The translations under genes and the position numbers were made by a program. The notes beneath the pieces are model-generated. The model saw only the letters and a list, made by a program, of their open reading frames with translations. It made no database searches and was not told where the DNA came from. A DNA stretch of 53,813 nucleotides, taken from NCBI GenBank assembly GCA_902586855.1, contig CACIIZ010000005.1, forward strand, positions 1-53,813, written 5' to 3'. The stretch is from an uncultured Alphaproteobacteria bacterium (GTDB taxonomy: Bacteria > Pseudomonadota > Alphaproteobacteria > Rhodobacterales > Rhodobacteraceae). Within the stretch, counting starts at the first letter, position 1, and every line of letters begins with the position of its first letter. Below, in pieces: positions 21,104 to 31,994 of this stretch.

Positions 21104-22300
21104 TTGAAAGTTGTGATCACAGGTGCATCAGGATTTTTAGGAAACGAGTTAATCCCCGAACTCAAAAGTTTCGGTCATGAAATTCTATTAGTAGGTAGGA
21201 ATTTAAAAATTTTGTCAGAACGTTATCCTGGATACGAGATTTGTGGATATAATCAAATTACGGATGCTGCTTTTGGTTTTGATTTAATGATTCATTTAGC
21301 AGTTTTAAATAATAACTTTGTTGGTGAAAGTGATAAATTCCATGACATAAATGTTAAATTTTTGATAGAAACGGCTACTCTTGCTCAGAAAGCACGGGTC
21401 AAGAAATTGATAAACATATCAACTTTTCATGTTTTTAATTTGGGAACTTTGTCTGAATATGCCAAAAGCAAACTTGCTGGGGAAAAATTACTTTCTAAAA
21501 TCGATGGATTGAATATCGAAACTATTTACTTGCCAATGGTTTATGGAAAACTGTGGGGTGGAAAGCTTAAGTTATTAAATTACCTACCCAAATTTCTGGC
21601 ATCATTCTTTTTTCAATTCATTGCATCTTTGAAACCGACAGTAGAAATTGGGAAAATCGTCACATTTATCAATCATCAGAGTCTAGAAAATAGTTCTGAA
21701 AATAGGTTTATTTTCAAAAATCAGGATAAAAATCTGGTTTTTGTATTTTCAAAAAGGCTAATTGATCTTTTATTTGCCATGACGATCATTATGAGTCTTT
21801 TCTGGTTAATCTTATTGCTTTGTGTCGCAATACGGATGGAGTCGCGTGGTTCTCCAATATTTTGTCAATCAAGAGTTGGTAAAAATGGAAAAGTGTTTAC
21901 TTGTTATAAATTTCGCACAATGAAATTAGGTACGGAGGAAATAAGTACTCATCAGGTATCACCATCTTCAATTACTTGGCTTGGAAATTTTTTGAGAAAA
22001 ACAAAGATCGATGAATTGCCACAAGTAGTAAATATATTGAGAAATGAAATTAGTTTAGTTGGTCCGCGTCCATCTCTTACATCCCAGGAAATTCTTTTGA
22101 ATGAACGTAAGAAAAGAGGTGTTTTGAACGTCAAACCAGGCATCACGGGCTGGGCTCAGATTCAAAATATTGACATGAGTAATCCAGTTAAGCTTGCGAG
22201 AACTGACGCTCAATATTTAGCTTTCCAATCTACACTTTTAGATCTGAAAATAATCATTAAAACAGCCTTTGGGAGTGGCCAGGGAGATAAAATTCATTAG
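21104..22300 (+). CDS. Fusion: N-terminal NAD-dependent epimerase-like domain plus C-terminal sugar-phosphate (polyprenyl) transferase
   Basis: MKVVITGASGFLGNELI ... then CYKFRTMKLG, LGNFLRKTKIDELPQVVNILRNEISLVGPRP, PGITGWAQI. Confidence 0.88.
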   Translation: MKVVITGASGFLGNELIPELKSFGHEILLVGRNLKILSERYPGYEICGYNQITDAAFGFDLMIHLAVLNNNFVGESDKFHDINVKFLIETATLAQKARVKKLINISTFHVFNLGTLSEYAKSKLAGEKLLSKIDGLNIETIYLPMVYGKLWGGKLKLLNYLPKFLASFFFQFIASLKPTVEIGKIVTFINHQSLENSSENRFIFKNQDKNLVFVFSKRLIDLLFAMTIIMSLFWLILLLCVAIRMESRGSPIFCQSRVGKNGKVFTCYKFRTMKLGTEEISTHQVSPSSITWLGNFLRKTKIDELPQVVNILRNEISLVGPRPSLTSQEILLNERKKRGVLNVKPGITGWAQIQNIDMSNPVKLARTDAQYLAFQSTLLDLKIIIKTAFGSGQGDKIH

Positions 22301-22357
22301 TAGTAAGCTAGACTAAGGATGCTTTTAGCTCGGTCACAGTATAAAGTTCACGTTTTG

Positions 22358-24310
22358 CTAACTTTTGGTATCTATTATTTTTAGATAGTTCTTTGTTCGA
22401 CCATTTGGCATTTTTTGCCAAACATGATCGACACTTTTTCCTGTAGGCTTGAAGCCAGTGGGCGCTTTAAGAATAACTTCTGAAATTCTTTTTATATCAT
22501 GGCATTTAACTGCATTTTCTAGTTCATTTAAGGTTTTCTCTAGCTGTGATCCAGAAAGACTTTCTTCATTAGCTGCCATGATACGAGGATGTTGAGTTCC
22601 TATTTGTTCTTTGCCAATTAATAACTCCTCATAGAGTTTTTCTCCTGGTCTCAAACCTGTTATGGTAATAGATATATCACCTTTATTAAGTTTTAGACCT
22701 TCGTTTATAACAGGGTTTAATCCATGCAGGCGAGCCATCTTTTGCGCTAGCTCAATTATCTTTATGGGTTCCCCCATATCGAGGACAAACAAGTCCCCAC
22801 CCTTAGCCATAGAGCCGGCTTGGATTACCAGTTCTGCAGCTTCGGTGATTGTCATGAAGTACCTTTTGACCTCTCGATGTGTTACGGTTATTGGTCCACC
22901 ATCTGAGATTTGCTTTCTAAATCGTGGTATGACAGAGCCTGAGGATCCTAATACATTTCCAAAACGAACTATTGAAAAACATGTGCTCGGATTTTCTTCA
23001 GACAGTGTTTGACAAATTAACTCCGCTAATCGTTTGGAGGCTCCCATGAAATTAGACGGTCGCACAGCCTTATCAGTTGAGATAAGTATGAAGCTTTCTA
23101 CTTTTGACTCTATAGCTGCAGTTGCAAGAGAGTTAGTACCAAAAACGTTATTTCGAATTCCCTCTACAACATTCAATTCGACAAGAGGCACATGCTTATA
23201 AGCAGCAGCATGATATATGGTTTGTACATTAAAAGTATCTAGGATCCTGAGTATAGCGGTTTTGTTCTGTACAGAACATACTATCGGGATAAGATCCAAG
23301 TCATGTTCAAGGCCGATAGAAATCCTTTCTAGTTCTTGGTGAATTTTGTAGAGGGAATATTCTGAAATATCTAGGATTAATAATCTTTGAGGTAATTGAT
23401 AGATTACCTGAAGACACAATTCGGACCCAATTGAACCTCCAGCTCCGGTGATCAGGACAGTTTTATTATAAATATTTTTCCCCATTAATTCAGGCATCGG
23501 GGGAACTGTATCTCTTCCTAGTAAATCTTCAATCGACACCTCCCGCAAATCTTTAAGTTTGGGTTGACCCTCAATAAGTTCCGACATTCCAGGTAAGGTC
23601 TTAACCTCAATAGGCAATTTTTCTAACTGATCAATTATATTTTTTCTGACTGAAACTGGAACACTGGGCATAGCCAAAAGTATAGCTTTCAGCTTTAGAT
23701 CACCAATTTTTGGAGAAGCTTTTTCAAAGGGTATAACATTTAAGCCCCCAATTTGCACACCATCTAAGCGTGAGTTATCATCAATAAAAAGAACAGGTTT
23801 GTATTCCACGCTTTGTTCAAGTGCGTTAAGCAACTGCCTTCCTGCTTCTCCCGCACCGTAAATGGCCACTGGCTTATAACCTATCTTTCGGTGTGATAGG
23901 TAAACTTGTCTTAAGGCTAACCTAATCCCACTAACAGTCAGAAAAAGGATAGCAAAATATATAAATGGAACCGACCGCGGAACCTGAAGGGAAAAGACTT
24001 GTGAAACAATAAACATAACATTTGCTGATATCAAAGTTCCAATTCCAATAGCCACCAACGCCTTTGAAGATATATATCTAACAACTGCACGATATAAACC
24101 CAACTTAACAAAAGTTATGATGGTTATAGGAATAGTGGAAATAAGGTTTAGCCATGGTTCTATAGTAAGCGTAAAGCTAAGACTATCTAATCTTAACCAC
24201 ATGGCGAGAAAAAAGCATAGCGTGATCAAAAATGTATCAGTCAATACTTGAATTAGGCGTTTTGAACGTCTTTTGAGCGCAAATATTTTTTCAATAGCTA
24301 AGTCTAGCAT
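22358..24310 (-). CDS. Polysaccharide biosynthesis nucleoside-diphosphate-sugar epimerase/dehydratase (CapD/PglF-like)
   Basis: N-terminal TM segments; VAIYGAGEAGRQL; VLITGAGGSIGSELCLQV; STDKAVRPSNFMGASKRLAE; ITGLRPGEKLYEEL. Confidence 0.93.
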   Translation of the reverse strand: MLDLAIEKIFALKRRSKRLIQVLTDTFLITLCFFLAMWLRLDSLSFTLTIEPWLNLISTIPITIITFVKLGLYRAVVRYISSKALVAIGIGTLISANVMFIVSQVFSLQVPRSVPFIYFAILFLTVSGIRLALRQVYLSHRKIGYKPVAIYGAGEAGRQLLNALEQSVEYKPVLFIDDNSRLDGVQIGGLNVIPFEKASPKIGDLKLKAILLAMPSVPVSVRKNIIDQLEKLPIEVKTLPGMSELIEGQPKLKDLREVSIEDLLGRDTVPPMPELMGKNIYNKTVLITGAGGSIGSELCLQVIYQLPQRLLILDISEYSLYKIHQELERISIGLEHDLDLIPIVCSVQNKTAILRILDTFNVQTIYHAAAYKHVPLVELNVVEGIRNNVFGTNSLATAAIESKVESFILISTDKAVRPSNFMGASKRLAELICQTLSEENPSTCFSIVRFGNVLGSSGSVIPRFRKQISDGGPITVTHREVKRYFMTITEAAELVIQAGSMAKGGDLFVLDMGEPIKIIELAQKMARLHGLNPVINEGLKLNKGDISITITGLRPGEKLYEELLIGKEQIGTQHPRIMAANEESLSGSQLEKTLNELENAVKCHDIKRISEVILKAPTGFKPTGKSVDHVWQKMPNGRTKNYLKIIDTKS

Positions 24311-24673
24311 TTTGTTTCATGTAACTGTTAATCTTTGTAAGTAAGGGTAAGTGTAACATTTTACCATGTAAAATAAAGGCCACAAAATCTTGAGTCCAGA
24401 TAAATTAATTTGTATGTTTACTGAGAGAGAGAGTCCAGTTGATAGTAACAAGTTTTTGGAGTTGGTAAAAGGTTGTTTACAAAAAACCAAGATATTAGAG
24501 TTATTATCTTTGACATATTAAAGTTTCGCCACCACCTAAGCCTAAGTGACAGTATGATGATTAGTTATTTATCTTCAGCCTTGGAGTGATTTAAATCTTG
24601 AGCTAGCGATAAAGGGCTGTCATCTCAAAAAATTTACAACTAAAAAGAAAAGGGATTTAGATCAATATCTAAT

Positions 24674-24703
24674 GAAAGAAAGAAAGAAAGAAAGAAAGAA
24701 AGA
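24674..24703. repeat. Tetranucleotide simple repeat (GAAA)n, about 7 units
   Basis: Direct reading: gaaagaaagaaagaaagaaagaaagaaaga. Confidence 0.97.
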
Positions 24704-24845
24704 AGAATATATTTTGATTTTTACTAAATCAGAGTTGAAATAGAAGGATTTTACCAAATATTAAAAAAAGACTCAAACCAACCATTTAAGCTCATTTGGG
24801 GGGCTAGTGCGCATATATATTAATGTATCCCCTCCATATTAGCTA

Positions 24846-25835
24846 TCAGCTAACTTTAATCTGCTCTAGTTTTTCTCTACGAATCTGTTCACGATGAAGG
24901 ATGTATATGCCTGATGAAGCCACAATACTTACGCCTAAAATAGTCATGAAATCAGGTATGTCCCCCCATATGAAATATCCTAATAAACACGCCCAAATAA
25001 CACTAGAGTACTTGAAAGGTGCCACTAGGGTGGCCTCACCGTACCGAAAAGTTTCGATCATAAGGAAATGTGCGAATCCGACCAAAAACCCACTCAGCGC
25101 AAACCATCCCCAATCTACAAGTGGGACAGGGATCCATATAAACGGTATTGTCATTAAGCTAGCAACAATGACTCCTAAGGTCGTATAAAACAGTATTGCG
25201 ACTGAAGTTTCCTGACTGCTCAGGTGACGTGTCAGGAGGTCACGAAGGGCCCCAGCTAGGCTAGCCGTGAGTGGGAATAGAACCGCCCATTGAACAACAC
25301 TACCATCGGGTCGTACAATGAGGATTATACCGATGAATCCAGTAACTACTGCGGACCAACGTCGCCAACCTACATACTCACCAATTAATGGTTGTGCCAA
25401 TGCTGTAATAAACAAGGGACCAGCAAAGGATATAGCAATGGCGTCTGCAATTGGTAAATACGCCAAACCACTTATGAACAAAAAAATTCCAACGATCACT
25501 AGTCCGGCACGCACAGTATGGCCCGTGGGATTGACAGGTCGTAGGGAGTTGAGCCCCCCTGCTTTCCAGATCAGAACGGCTAAGGGCAGGCTTATAAAGA
25601 TACCTCTGCAGAACAAGATCTGGCCAACGTGATAACTATTGGTCAGCCATTTGAGAACTGCAACATTTACAATAAGTACCGCGGCACCAAGGAGCATAGC
25701 AATTATAGCTTTTTTGGGCGCCGATGGTACTCCCTTGATTGTTCCAAGTTCACTAATAACAAAATCCTTCAAGGTTTTATATAATCTAAGTAGACAGTTT
25801 ATTTTATTTAATACAATACAGTTAGACTGTTTCAT
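24846..25835 (-). CDS. EamA/DMT family transporter
   Basis: About 10 TM segments, duplicated EamA organisation; LPIADAIAISFAGPLFITALAQPLIGEYVGWRRWSAVVTGFIGIILIVRP. Confidence 0.88.
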   Translation of the reverse strand: MKQSNCIVLNKINCLLRLYKTLKDFVISELGTIKGVPSAPKKAIIAMLLGAAVLIVNVAVLKWLTNSYHVGQILFCRGIFISLPLAVLIWKAGGLNSLRPVNPTGHTVRAGLVIVGIFLFISGLAYLPIADAIAISFAGPLFITALAQPLIGEYVGWRRWSAVVTGFIGIILIVRPDGSVVQWAVLFPLTASLAGALRDLLTRHLSSQETSVAILFYTTLGVIVASLMTIPFIWIPVPLVDWGWFALSGFLVGFAHFLMIETFRYGEATLVAPFKYSSVIWACLLGYFIWGDIPDFMTILGVSIVASSGIYILHREQIRREKLEQIKVS

Positions 25836-26107
25836 CGATTAAATATCAGTTATTAACTCCCTCAGGCATTTTATGTTTTCGTACCTTAATTGATCAAACA
25901 TACAGTATTTAATCCCATTTGCGAGTGTAGGGCGTGTATATCTTTGTCCATGCTACAAAAAGTAGAAGTTTGAAAGGAAATATTGGATGCGGGGATATTT
26001 GTGGTTGAAAATAAAAGGATAAGATAGTATCGCTCTTACTTGGCATTTAATTACCAACTTGTGCGCCTTGGAATGGTTCCTAAAGCACTAAAGCGGAGGA
26101 AACTCTC

Positions 26108-26308
26108 ATGACAAAAATAGACGTTAATGACGAAGCATTTCATGCTGAGCAAGATTCTATTGTAGATAAAGTAAAAATAGAGCTTTATAGAAAGTATAAA
26201 CAAAAAGTAGTGTTCCAACTTTCGAGTTTAGAAATAGAAAATATTAAAAGTTTACAGAGCCAAGGCATTTATCTTTCTCCTCAGGAGTACTTAGATCTAG
26301 CTATGTAG
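26108..26308 (+). CDS. Small conserved protein A (66 aa), paralogue of 49107-49325
   Basis: Near-identical 45-aa segment KVKIELYRKYKQKVVFQLSSLEIENIKSLQSQGIYLSPQEYLDLAM in both copies; SD gcggagga. Confidence 0.75.
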   Translation: MTKIDVNDEAFHAEQDSIVDKVKIELYRKYKQKVVFQLSSLEIENIKSLQSQGIYLSPQEYLDLAM

Positions 26309-26383
26309 AAAACAGGTCCCTTTAATTTCAACTTGTGCACCTTGGCATCCTGCCTAAAGCACTAAAGCGAAAGGAATAATGAA

Positions 26384-26638
26384 ATGGGTAAAATTATATC
26401 AGCATCTTGGGCGGAGAAGGACGATCCAATGTTTACTGGAAGATTTACAATCTCATCTAAGAAACAAAGTCAAAAGAAAGAAGCTTCTAATAATTTACGC
26501 AGACGTTTAGAAAAACAATTTTCACAGGGTTGTGATAATAAAGATCCTTTAGTAATAGCTATAGAAGAAAATCCAAAGAGCTTTAAAGAAGTGTATGCTG
26601 AAACTCCAGCAGCTAAGTCTCATAAGAAAGAAGATTAA
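26384..26638 (+). CDS. Small conserved protein B (84 aa), paralogue of 49401-49607
   Basis: KIISASWxEKDxPMFTGRFTISSxKQSQKKE conserved in both copies, same order downstream of protein A. Confidence 0.75.
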   Translation: MGKIISASWAEKDDPMFTGRFTISSKKQSQKKEASNNLRRRLEKQFSQGCDNKDPLVIAIEENPKSFKEVYAETPAAKSHKKED

Positions 26639-26651
26639 TGATCAACCATTT

Positions 26652-26672
26652 CTGGGCGATATTTTCGCCCAG
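26652..26672 (+). terminator. Hairpin downstream of protein B
   Basis: ctgggcgatattttcgcccag; homologous hairpin at 49621-49642. No long U-tract. Confidence 0.5.
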
Positions 26673-26900
26673 ATCCCACATTTACAAATAAAAATGCGTG
26701 AGCGCAATCAATTGCATGGATTAGGGCGTGGTTTCTTACCCATCATCTTAATAAATACACGATTTCATTTTTTTGTATGCTCAAGGACCTTTAAATCCTA
26801 TAATAACTTAATTCTCTGCAAGCTAAATGTGCCCAATGAGTAGTCGTGCAGGAGATAGTTGACAAAAGGAATATAAAAAAAATTATAAAAGGAGAGGCTT

Positions 26901-27185
26901 ATGAAGATGTTAGTAACTGTTAATATATCCAAAGGTTTTGCACGTTGGAAGGAAATGGCTGAAAGCTTAAATCCTGAAATGGAAAAAGTTGGGGTGAAAA
27001 TGGTTTGGGCAGGGACAAATCCAGAAGAAAGCAAAATTTTCATGGTTGTTCACATGGAAGATGCATCTCAAATGAAAACTTTTGGTGAACGACCAGATAT
27101 TGTCAAGGCTCGCACTGAAGCAGGCGCTGACGTTGCAAGTACTACTGTAGTTTCTCCCATAGGTGAAGATTGGACACCTAATTAG
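26901..27185 (+). CDS. Small dimeric alpha/beta-barrel-like protein, DUF3764-like
   Basis: SD aaaaggag; MLVTVNISKGFARWKEMAESLNPEMEKVGVKMVWAGTNPEESKIFMVVHMED parallels the 18881 ORF. Confidence 0.72.
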   Translation: MKMLVTVNISKGFARWKEMAESLNPEMEKVGVKMVWAGTNPEESKIFMVVHMEDASQMKTFGERPDIVKARTEAGADVASTTVVSPIGEDWTPN

Positions 27186-27228
27186 GGGAATTGACAAAAT
27201 AGACTTAAGAAAAAGGAGAAAAACAAAT

Positions 27229-27510
27229 ATGTATATGGTGACCACAACATGGCGGCATGACAAACCTTTAGACAAAGTAAATATGCGCAAACTTCTATCT
27301 GAATTGAAGGATAGAAAGAATAGTAATGACGTAATTGATGTCATTTGGTTTGAAATTGATGAAATTACACATGGCTCTGTATTAATATATTCCTCTCAAG
27401 AGGCTTGTGAAAAAGATATGGAAGCAAGAAACAATAATCGGGAGGATAGTGGTCTAAAAATGCTTAGAGAAGAAAAGGGAGAAACTTTTGCTATAATGAG
27501 TGAACTTTGA
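27229..27510 (+). CDS. Small hypothetical protein (about 93 aa)
   Basis: ATG at 27229 preceded by aaaaaggag; tandem with the 26901 ORF. Confidence 0.65.
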   Translation: MYMVTTTWRHDKPLDKVNMRKLLSELKDRKNSNDVIDVIWFEIDEITHGSVLIYSSQEACEKDMEARNNNREDSGLKMLREEKGETFAIMSEL

Positions 27511-27743
27511 AAAGCCTTTAAATTTGTACGCGTTAGCTCTAAATTTTTAGAGAGCATGCCAAGGTTAACATTAACTCTTACAAAACCAAAATATGAGAGT
27601 GGTAGACCTTGTTTGTATTAGAGTGTGGTTGCTTGGGGTAAGTGTCCAATCATTTGGGAATGGCTTTTTGGATAGAGAATGCGAAAAGATCCCAAAAGCC
27701 CTGCCAGGAGTATTTCATGGTAAATTAAAGTACCACACCATTT

Positions 27744-29600
27744 CTAATTTGCTTTCATTTCATTGAATGTTTCAATCATAACTTTTTTAATACTATTATG
27801 CCATGGAAATGAATTAATGATAGAACTGAAATCTGCTTTTTCTGAACCGAAACCGTTACTGAGCAACAAAAGCTCTTCCATTTTCCATTTTGCATCATCT
27901 TTTTTTCCAAGTTTCCAGGCTGCAGTTATATAATTCAGCATTGCACTGGCTGAGTTAGGATCCCTTTCTAATGCTTTGTTACTAAGTTCAAAAGCTTTTT
28001 TGTATTTGCTCAATGAAAGATACGCTCGAGACTCTCCCAAAAGGACGAAAATTGGAAATAATGGATCTATTTTTTTTACCGTTTTGAACGTAATAAGTCC
28101 CTGATCAAAATTACCAGTATTAATCAAATTAGTTGCTTTCATTTGTAATGCTAACAAATTTTCTGGTTCTAATTCTAGTGCTTTTGATATTTGTTCATTT
28201 GACTTTTCAATATCTCCATACTGGCCATAAATCAATGCTAGTGAAAAGTAACTGTGTGCTTCTTCTGGACTAAATTCAATAGCCATTTGGGCATAACTCT
28301 TTGCCTCATTTTTAAGAACCTCCAATTCCGCATTACTCGTAGCTCCTTCTCGTCGACCATCTGAAATACTTAAGGCCAAACTTATTGCCATGGAACCATA
28401 AGCTCTTCCAAATGTGGGATCTACTTTAATAGCCTGCATGTAATAATCTTGAGCTTCTTTTCTATTTTGACTGGCTAATCCTCTCTTGTATAGATCATAT
28501 GCCTTAAGATTAGGCGTTTTGGAGTTAATAATTTTCTTTTCTTCTTTTTCAGAAAGCTTTACTGATAATTCATTAACAATTTTAATAACAAGTGAGTCCT
28601 GTAGACTAAAAATTTTTTGTTTTGGCTGTTCAAACCTATCCGCCCATATATTACGCCCAGTACGACCATTTACTAATTCAATACTTAACCTGATCAAATC
28701 ACCTCGTAAGCGTGCATTGCCTTTCAGTAAATAATCAGCATTAAGAACTTTAGCCACCTCCTTATCCAAATATTCTTTGTTTTTGTAATTAAAAACTGAA
28801 TTTCGTGATATAACAGAGAAGGCCTCAATTTTTGACAGATCAATTATTAAATCTTCTGTTAATCCATCAAAGAAATAATCTTGGGATGTTTCTCCGGCAG
28901 AATTAATGAACGGCATCACAGCAATGATCTTACTTCGACCATGGTCATCTGTGATATGATTATTTGACCACAAATTATAACCTACTAAAATTAAAATAAT
29001 GACTAAAATAAGAGAAAAAAATGGTGCAATGATCTTAAAGCGTTTCTGACCCTTTCTTTTTAATTTTACAGATTTATCTCCTAGATTAATATCAAACGCA
29101 TGCACAATGGTATTTTTTATCTTTTGCTCGCCAAGATCATCAAAAGAAAAATTTGTTTTCGATTTTACAAGCTCATAAACATTTTTTGAAAGGCAAATAC
29201 CATTTGGTTTTGCTAAGGCTTCCAATCTAGCGGCGATATTAACTCCATCACCATACAAGTTACTTTTTTCTTGAACAACATCTCCTATATTGATTCCAAT
29301 ACGAAATTCCATTTTTTCTTTTAATTTAACTATTTGATTCCTTTCTTTAATTAAATTTTGAAATTCTACTGCACACACTAAAGCTGAAACTGCACTGGAA
29401 AATTCTGCTAAAACTGAGTCCCCGGCAGTATTAAAGATTCTACCTTCGTGTTGCAAAAATAAATCTTCCAAAATCTTTTTACATGCCCTTAGATTCATGA
29501 GTGTTTGTACCTCGTCCTTTTCCATCGAAGTACTATAACCAATAACATCAGTTGCAAATATTACTGCAATCTTTCTGGTAATATTTTCAGAGGACATCAT
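27744..29600 (-). CDS. Class III adenylate/guanylate cyclase with TM, FlgO-like region and TPR repeats
   Basis: AVIFATDVIGYSTSMEKDE, FNTAGDSVLAEFSSAV, MEFRIGINIGDVVQEKSNLYGDGVNIAARLE; IAVMPFINSAGETSQDYFFDGLTEDLI; TPR-like C-terminus. Confidence 0.9.
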   Translation of the reverse strand: MMSSENITRKIAVIFATDVIGYSTSMEKDEVQTLMNLRACKKILEDLFLQHEGRIFNTAGDSVLAEFSSAVSALVCAVEFQNLIKERNQIVKLKEKMEFRIGINIGDVVQEKSNLYGDGVNIAARLEALAKPNGICLSKNVYELVKSKTNFSFDDLGEQKIKNTIVHAFDINLGDKSVKLKRKGQKRFKIIAPFFSLILVIILILVGYNLWSNNHITDDHGRSKIIAVMPFINSAGETSQDYFFDGLTEDLIIDLSKIEAFSVISRNSVFNYKNKEYLDKEVAKVLNADYLLKGNARLRGDLIRLSIELVNGRTGRNIWADRFEQPKQKIFSLQDSLVIKIVNELSVKLSEKEEKKIINSKTPNLKAYDLYKRGLASQNRKEAQDYYMQAIKVDPTFGRAYGSMAISLALSISDGRREGATSNAELEVLKNEAKSYAQMAIEFSPEEAHSYFSLALIYGQYGDIEKSNEQISKALELEPENLLALQMKATNLINTGNFDQGLITFKTVKKIDPLFPIFVLLGESRAYLSLSKYKKAFELSNKALERDPNSASAMLNYITAAWKLGKKDDAKWKMEELLLLSNGFGSEKADFSSIINSFPWHNSIKKVMIETFNEMKAN

Positions 29601-29689
29601 GTACCTTAAAATGATTCAAAATTTTATATAAGACAACCATGACGGAATATTATCTGATTGAAAAGATCTGACTTATAAACCTTTTTAAA

Positions 29690-30130
29690 CCAAAATGTGT
29701 GCGTGGCACCAGTTACTTGGATTTGGATGCATTTTTTAGGGCAGGGGTAACCCACCCCTTAGATAGCAAGGACTGTTCTCTTTATATTTATACCTAAAAA
29801 GGGAAGGCACGCTTGCAAAAGACCACCCGTTTTGAGAAAAGTGCCACCTTTTGGCTACCATTTTCCAAAAACAGGAGATTTTTAAGAATTTCACTGAACA
29901 ACCATGTGAGCCACCAAACTCCTTAATTTATTGGCCTTATATGGCAAAGAGAAAGGAATTTGAATCCTGGGAACCCGTGTAGGCTCAACGGTTTTCGATA
30001 GCGTCAATCTAGTTGTCAGGAGTATCATTAGGTACAGAAAATCATACAAATAAATGGTAGGACGTATCAACAGTCTCACTGATTAACAGCATTCCGAAAA
30101 AAGTACCACCATTTGGCTACAATTTTTACC
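29690..30130. repeat. Island repeat module with tRNA-Ser 3' fragment (att-like, about 29941-30000)
   Basis: atggcaaagagaaaggaatttgaatcctgggaacccgtgtaggctcaacggttttcgata followed by gcgtcaatctagttgtcaggagtatcatt. Confidence 0.8.
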
Positions 30131-30419
30131 ATGAAGCTAAAGCAAAATTCCACTACTTATCTATTTCGGTTTAGAAGAGTGCCCAAGTCTAATCTTTTCA
30201 TGTAAGTTGTTAATATGGAAGTATCTATGAATGAAAAGTATTATCGGAATAGGCATAGTAGGATTTGATGGCTTACCATACTTTGAGAGTAATTTCTCAA
30301 ATGTTACTGGTTCTGTAGGGATGTCAGGGTCTCTTGTTGCTTTTACAAAAAAAAAATATTATTGAACATTGGAGCTACTTATTCCATAAATTCAAGATCA
30401 TCAGATTAGTTATAAGCGA

Positions 30420-31994
30420 ATGAGATTAACCAAACCTTTTAGATTTTTACTATTAATTTCCTTAATAAGCGCTAGTAGTTCTGGAGATGCTACCAGTCCA
30501 AATTATCAGAATTATCTCAGTAAATTAATAAATAAAATCTCAGACCGAGTTGTTGAAACAGTTGTATCTCTAGCCCGAACCCAGGCCGAAGTAACTTACG
30601 GGACTGTTACTTATAATCCTACGCTTGGTTCAATTTTTTTGAATGATCTGCGCGTAGCCCCATACGTAAGTTCAGGATTAGTTGGTTGTGTCGTCTCAGT
30701 TGGCACAATTGGATTTTCTTTATATCGAAACGATTTCTCGTCAGTAGATAATGTTGATTCTGGATTGACGGATGTCAAGATTTCTCCACTTTGCTTGCCA
30801 CTCGAAACACGTGGGGTTCTTGCTATAGCTGGGATAAGGGAAATACATATTCCTGCAGCGAGAGTTAAATTAACCCATCACTACCCGTCATCCGCAACTT
30901 CCTTAACTTTTTTTGTAAGCTTACATGACACAGCATCGGTCACAGCAAATGCAGATTTTAGTTATTTGTCTTTTTCGGAGGAAGCGTCTCTTTCTTTTTT
31001 AGCAAAGCTTAAATCCGCAGAATTGTCTATTATCAATAACGGAATGTGGGAAGCAGTTCTTCCTCAATTACCTCCCGTCTTTACCACACCTGGTCTAGCC
31101 AGTGCTTCTTTTGCCGAAGCTCTGCGAGATACCTTAGATAGCAAAACTTCTTATCAAACAATTGAGAATATAATTTCAAACTTGGTCCCTGCTATTGATG
31201 AGTTCTTAAAGGATCCAAAGAAGTTAACTATAATGACCAGAATACCAGATGATGAACATATCACGCTCTCTATTAATACAGTTAATCGGATTGAAACAAT
31301 AATCAATGCACTGCAACCAATCCTTATTGCCAACTACAAAAATGATTTTCAACTTCTACCGACAGAAAAATTGGTAGCGGCTGTTAGCGGAAGTACGCAA
31401 TCATTGACAGATACTGAAATTCTTGATTTGGCAAATCTGTTTGTTGAGGGTAAGCATGTACCAAAAAATAATGAAATAGCAGCAAAATTATTAGTAGATC
31501 TAGGTAGACGGGATGTTGTAGAGGCATTTCGAATGCTCGCAGAGATTCAAATAAAGACTCAAGACTATGAATCTGCTTACTTCAATGCTCTGAAGCTCTC
31601 GCATCATGAGAATAGTTTAGCTACTGGTTTAATAAATCGACTCGAAATTGAGCTACCATTAGATGTCGTAATTTTAATTCAAGACAGATTTCTCTCAACC
31701 ATACTAGAAAGTTCCTTTGAAGAAGGGATTGATTATTTTGACAAAGCTTTGGCACACCTCAATGGATCAGGTGCAGTAAAATCATATCTTGGGGCATATT
31801 ACTTTGCCTTATTGGCTAAGGCTAATGGTGACGTGCGGTCTGAATTCATAATTGATAAAGTGGAAGAAATTTCTGCAGGTTTTTCAGACTTAAATCTGAG
31901 GGAATGGCAGGAAAAGATCACTATGATTCAATCTAAAGCAACATCTAATTGGCTAGAGTTTCAACTGTCTTCACAGATTGAGATTAAAGAATAA
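30420..31994 (+). CDS. Hypothetical secreted protein (524 aa)
   Basis: Signal-like N-terminus (FRFLLLISLISASSSGDA); no recognised catalytic motif. Confidence 0.7.
   Translation: MRLTKPFRFLLLISLISASSSGDATSPNYQNYLSKLINKISDRVVETVVSLARTQAEVTYGTVTYNPTLGSIFLNDLRVAPYVSSGLVGCVVSVGTIGFSLYRNDFSSVDNVDSGLTDVKISPLCLPLETRGVLAIAGIREIHIPAARVKLTHHYPSSATSLTFFVSLHDTASVTANADFSYLSFSEEASLSFLAKLKSAELSIINNGMWEAVLPQLPPVFTTPGLASASFAEALRDTLDSKTSYQTIENIISNLVPAIDEFLKDPKKLTIMTRIPDDEHITLSINTVNRIETIINALQPILIANYKNDFQLLPTEKLVAAVSGSTQSLTDTEILDLANLFVEGKHVPKNNEIAAKLLVDLGRRDVVEAFRMLAEIQIKTQDYESAYFNALKLSHHENSLATGLINRLEIELPLDVVILIQDRFLSTILESSFEEGIDYFDKALAHLNGSGAVKSYLGAYYFALLAKANGDVRSEFIIDKVEEISAGFSDLNLREWQEKITMIQSKATSNWLEFQLSSQIEIKE

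Noticed and set aside
24846-24900. Similarity of the EamA C-terminus (REKLEQIKVS*) to the integrase stub end (GKLEQTEVRR*)
   Set aside because: Short basic/amphipathic tail in a complete transporter; could be chance, and no catalytic integrase residues are visible upstream.
29891-30079. 62-aa minus-strand ORF
   Set aside because: Lies on the decayed tRNA-Ser scar; no protein-like support.
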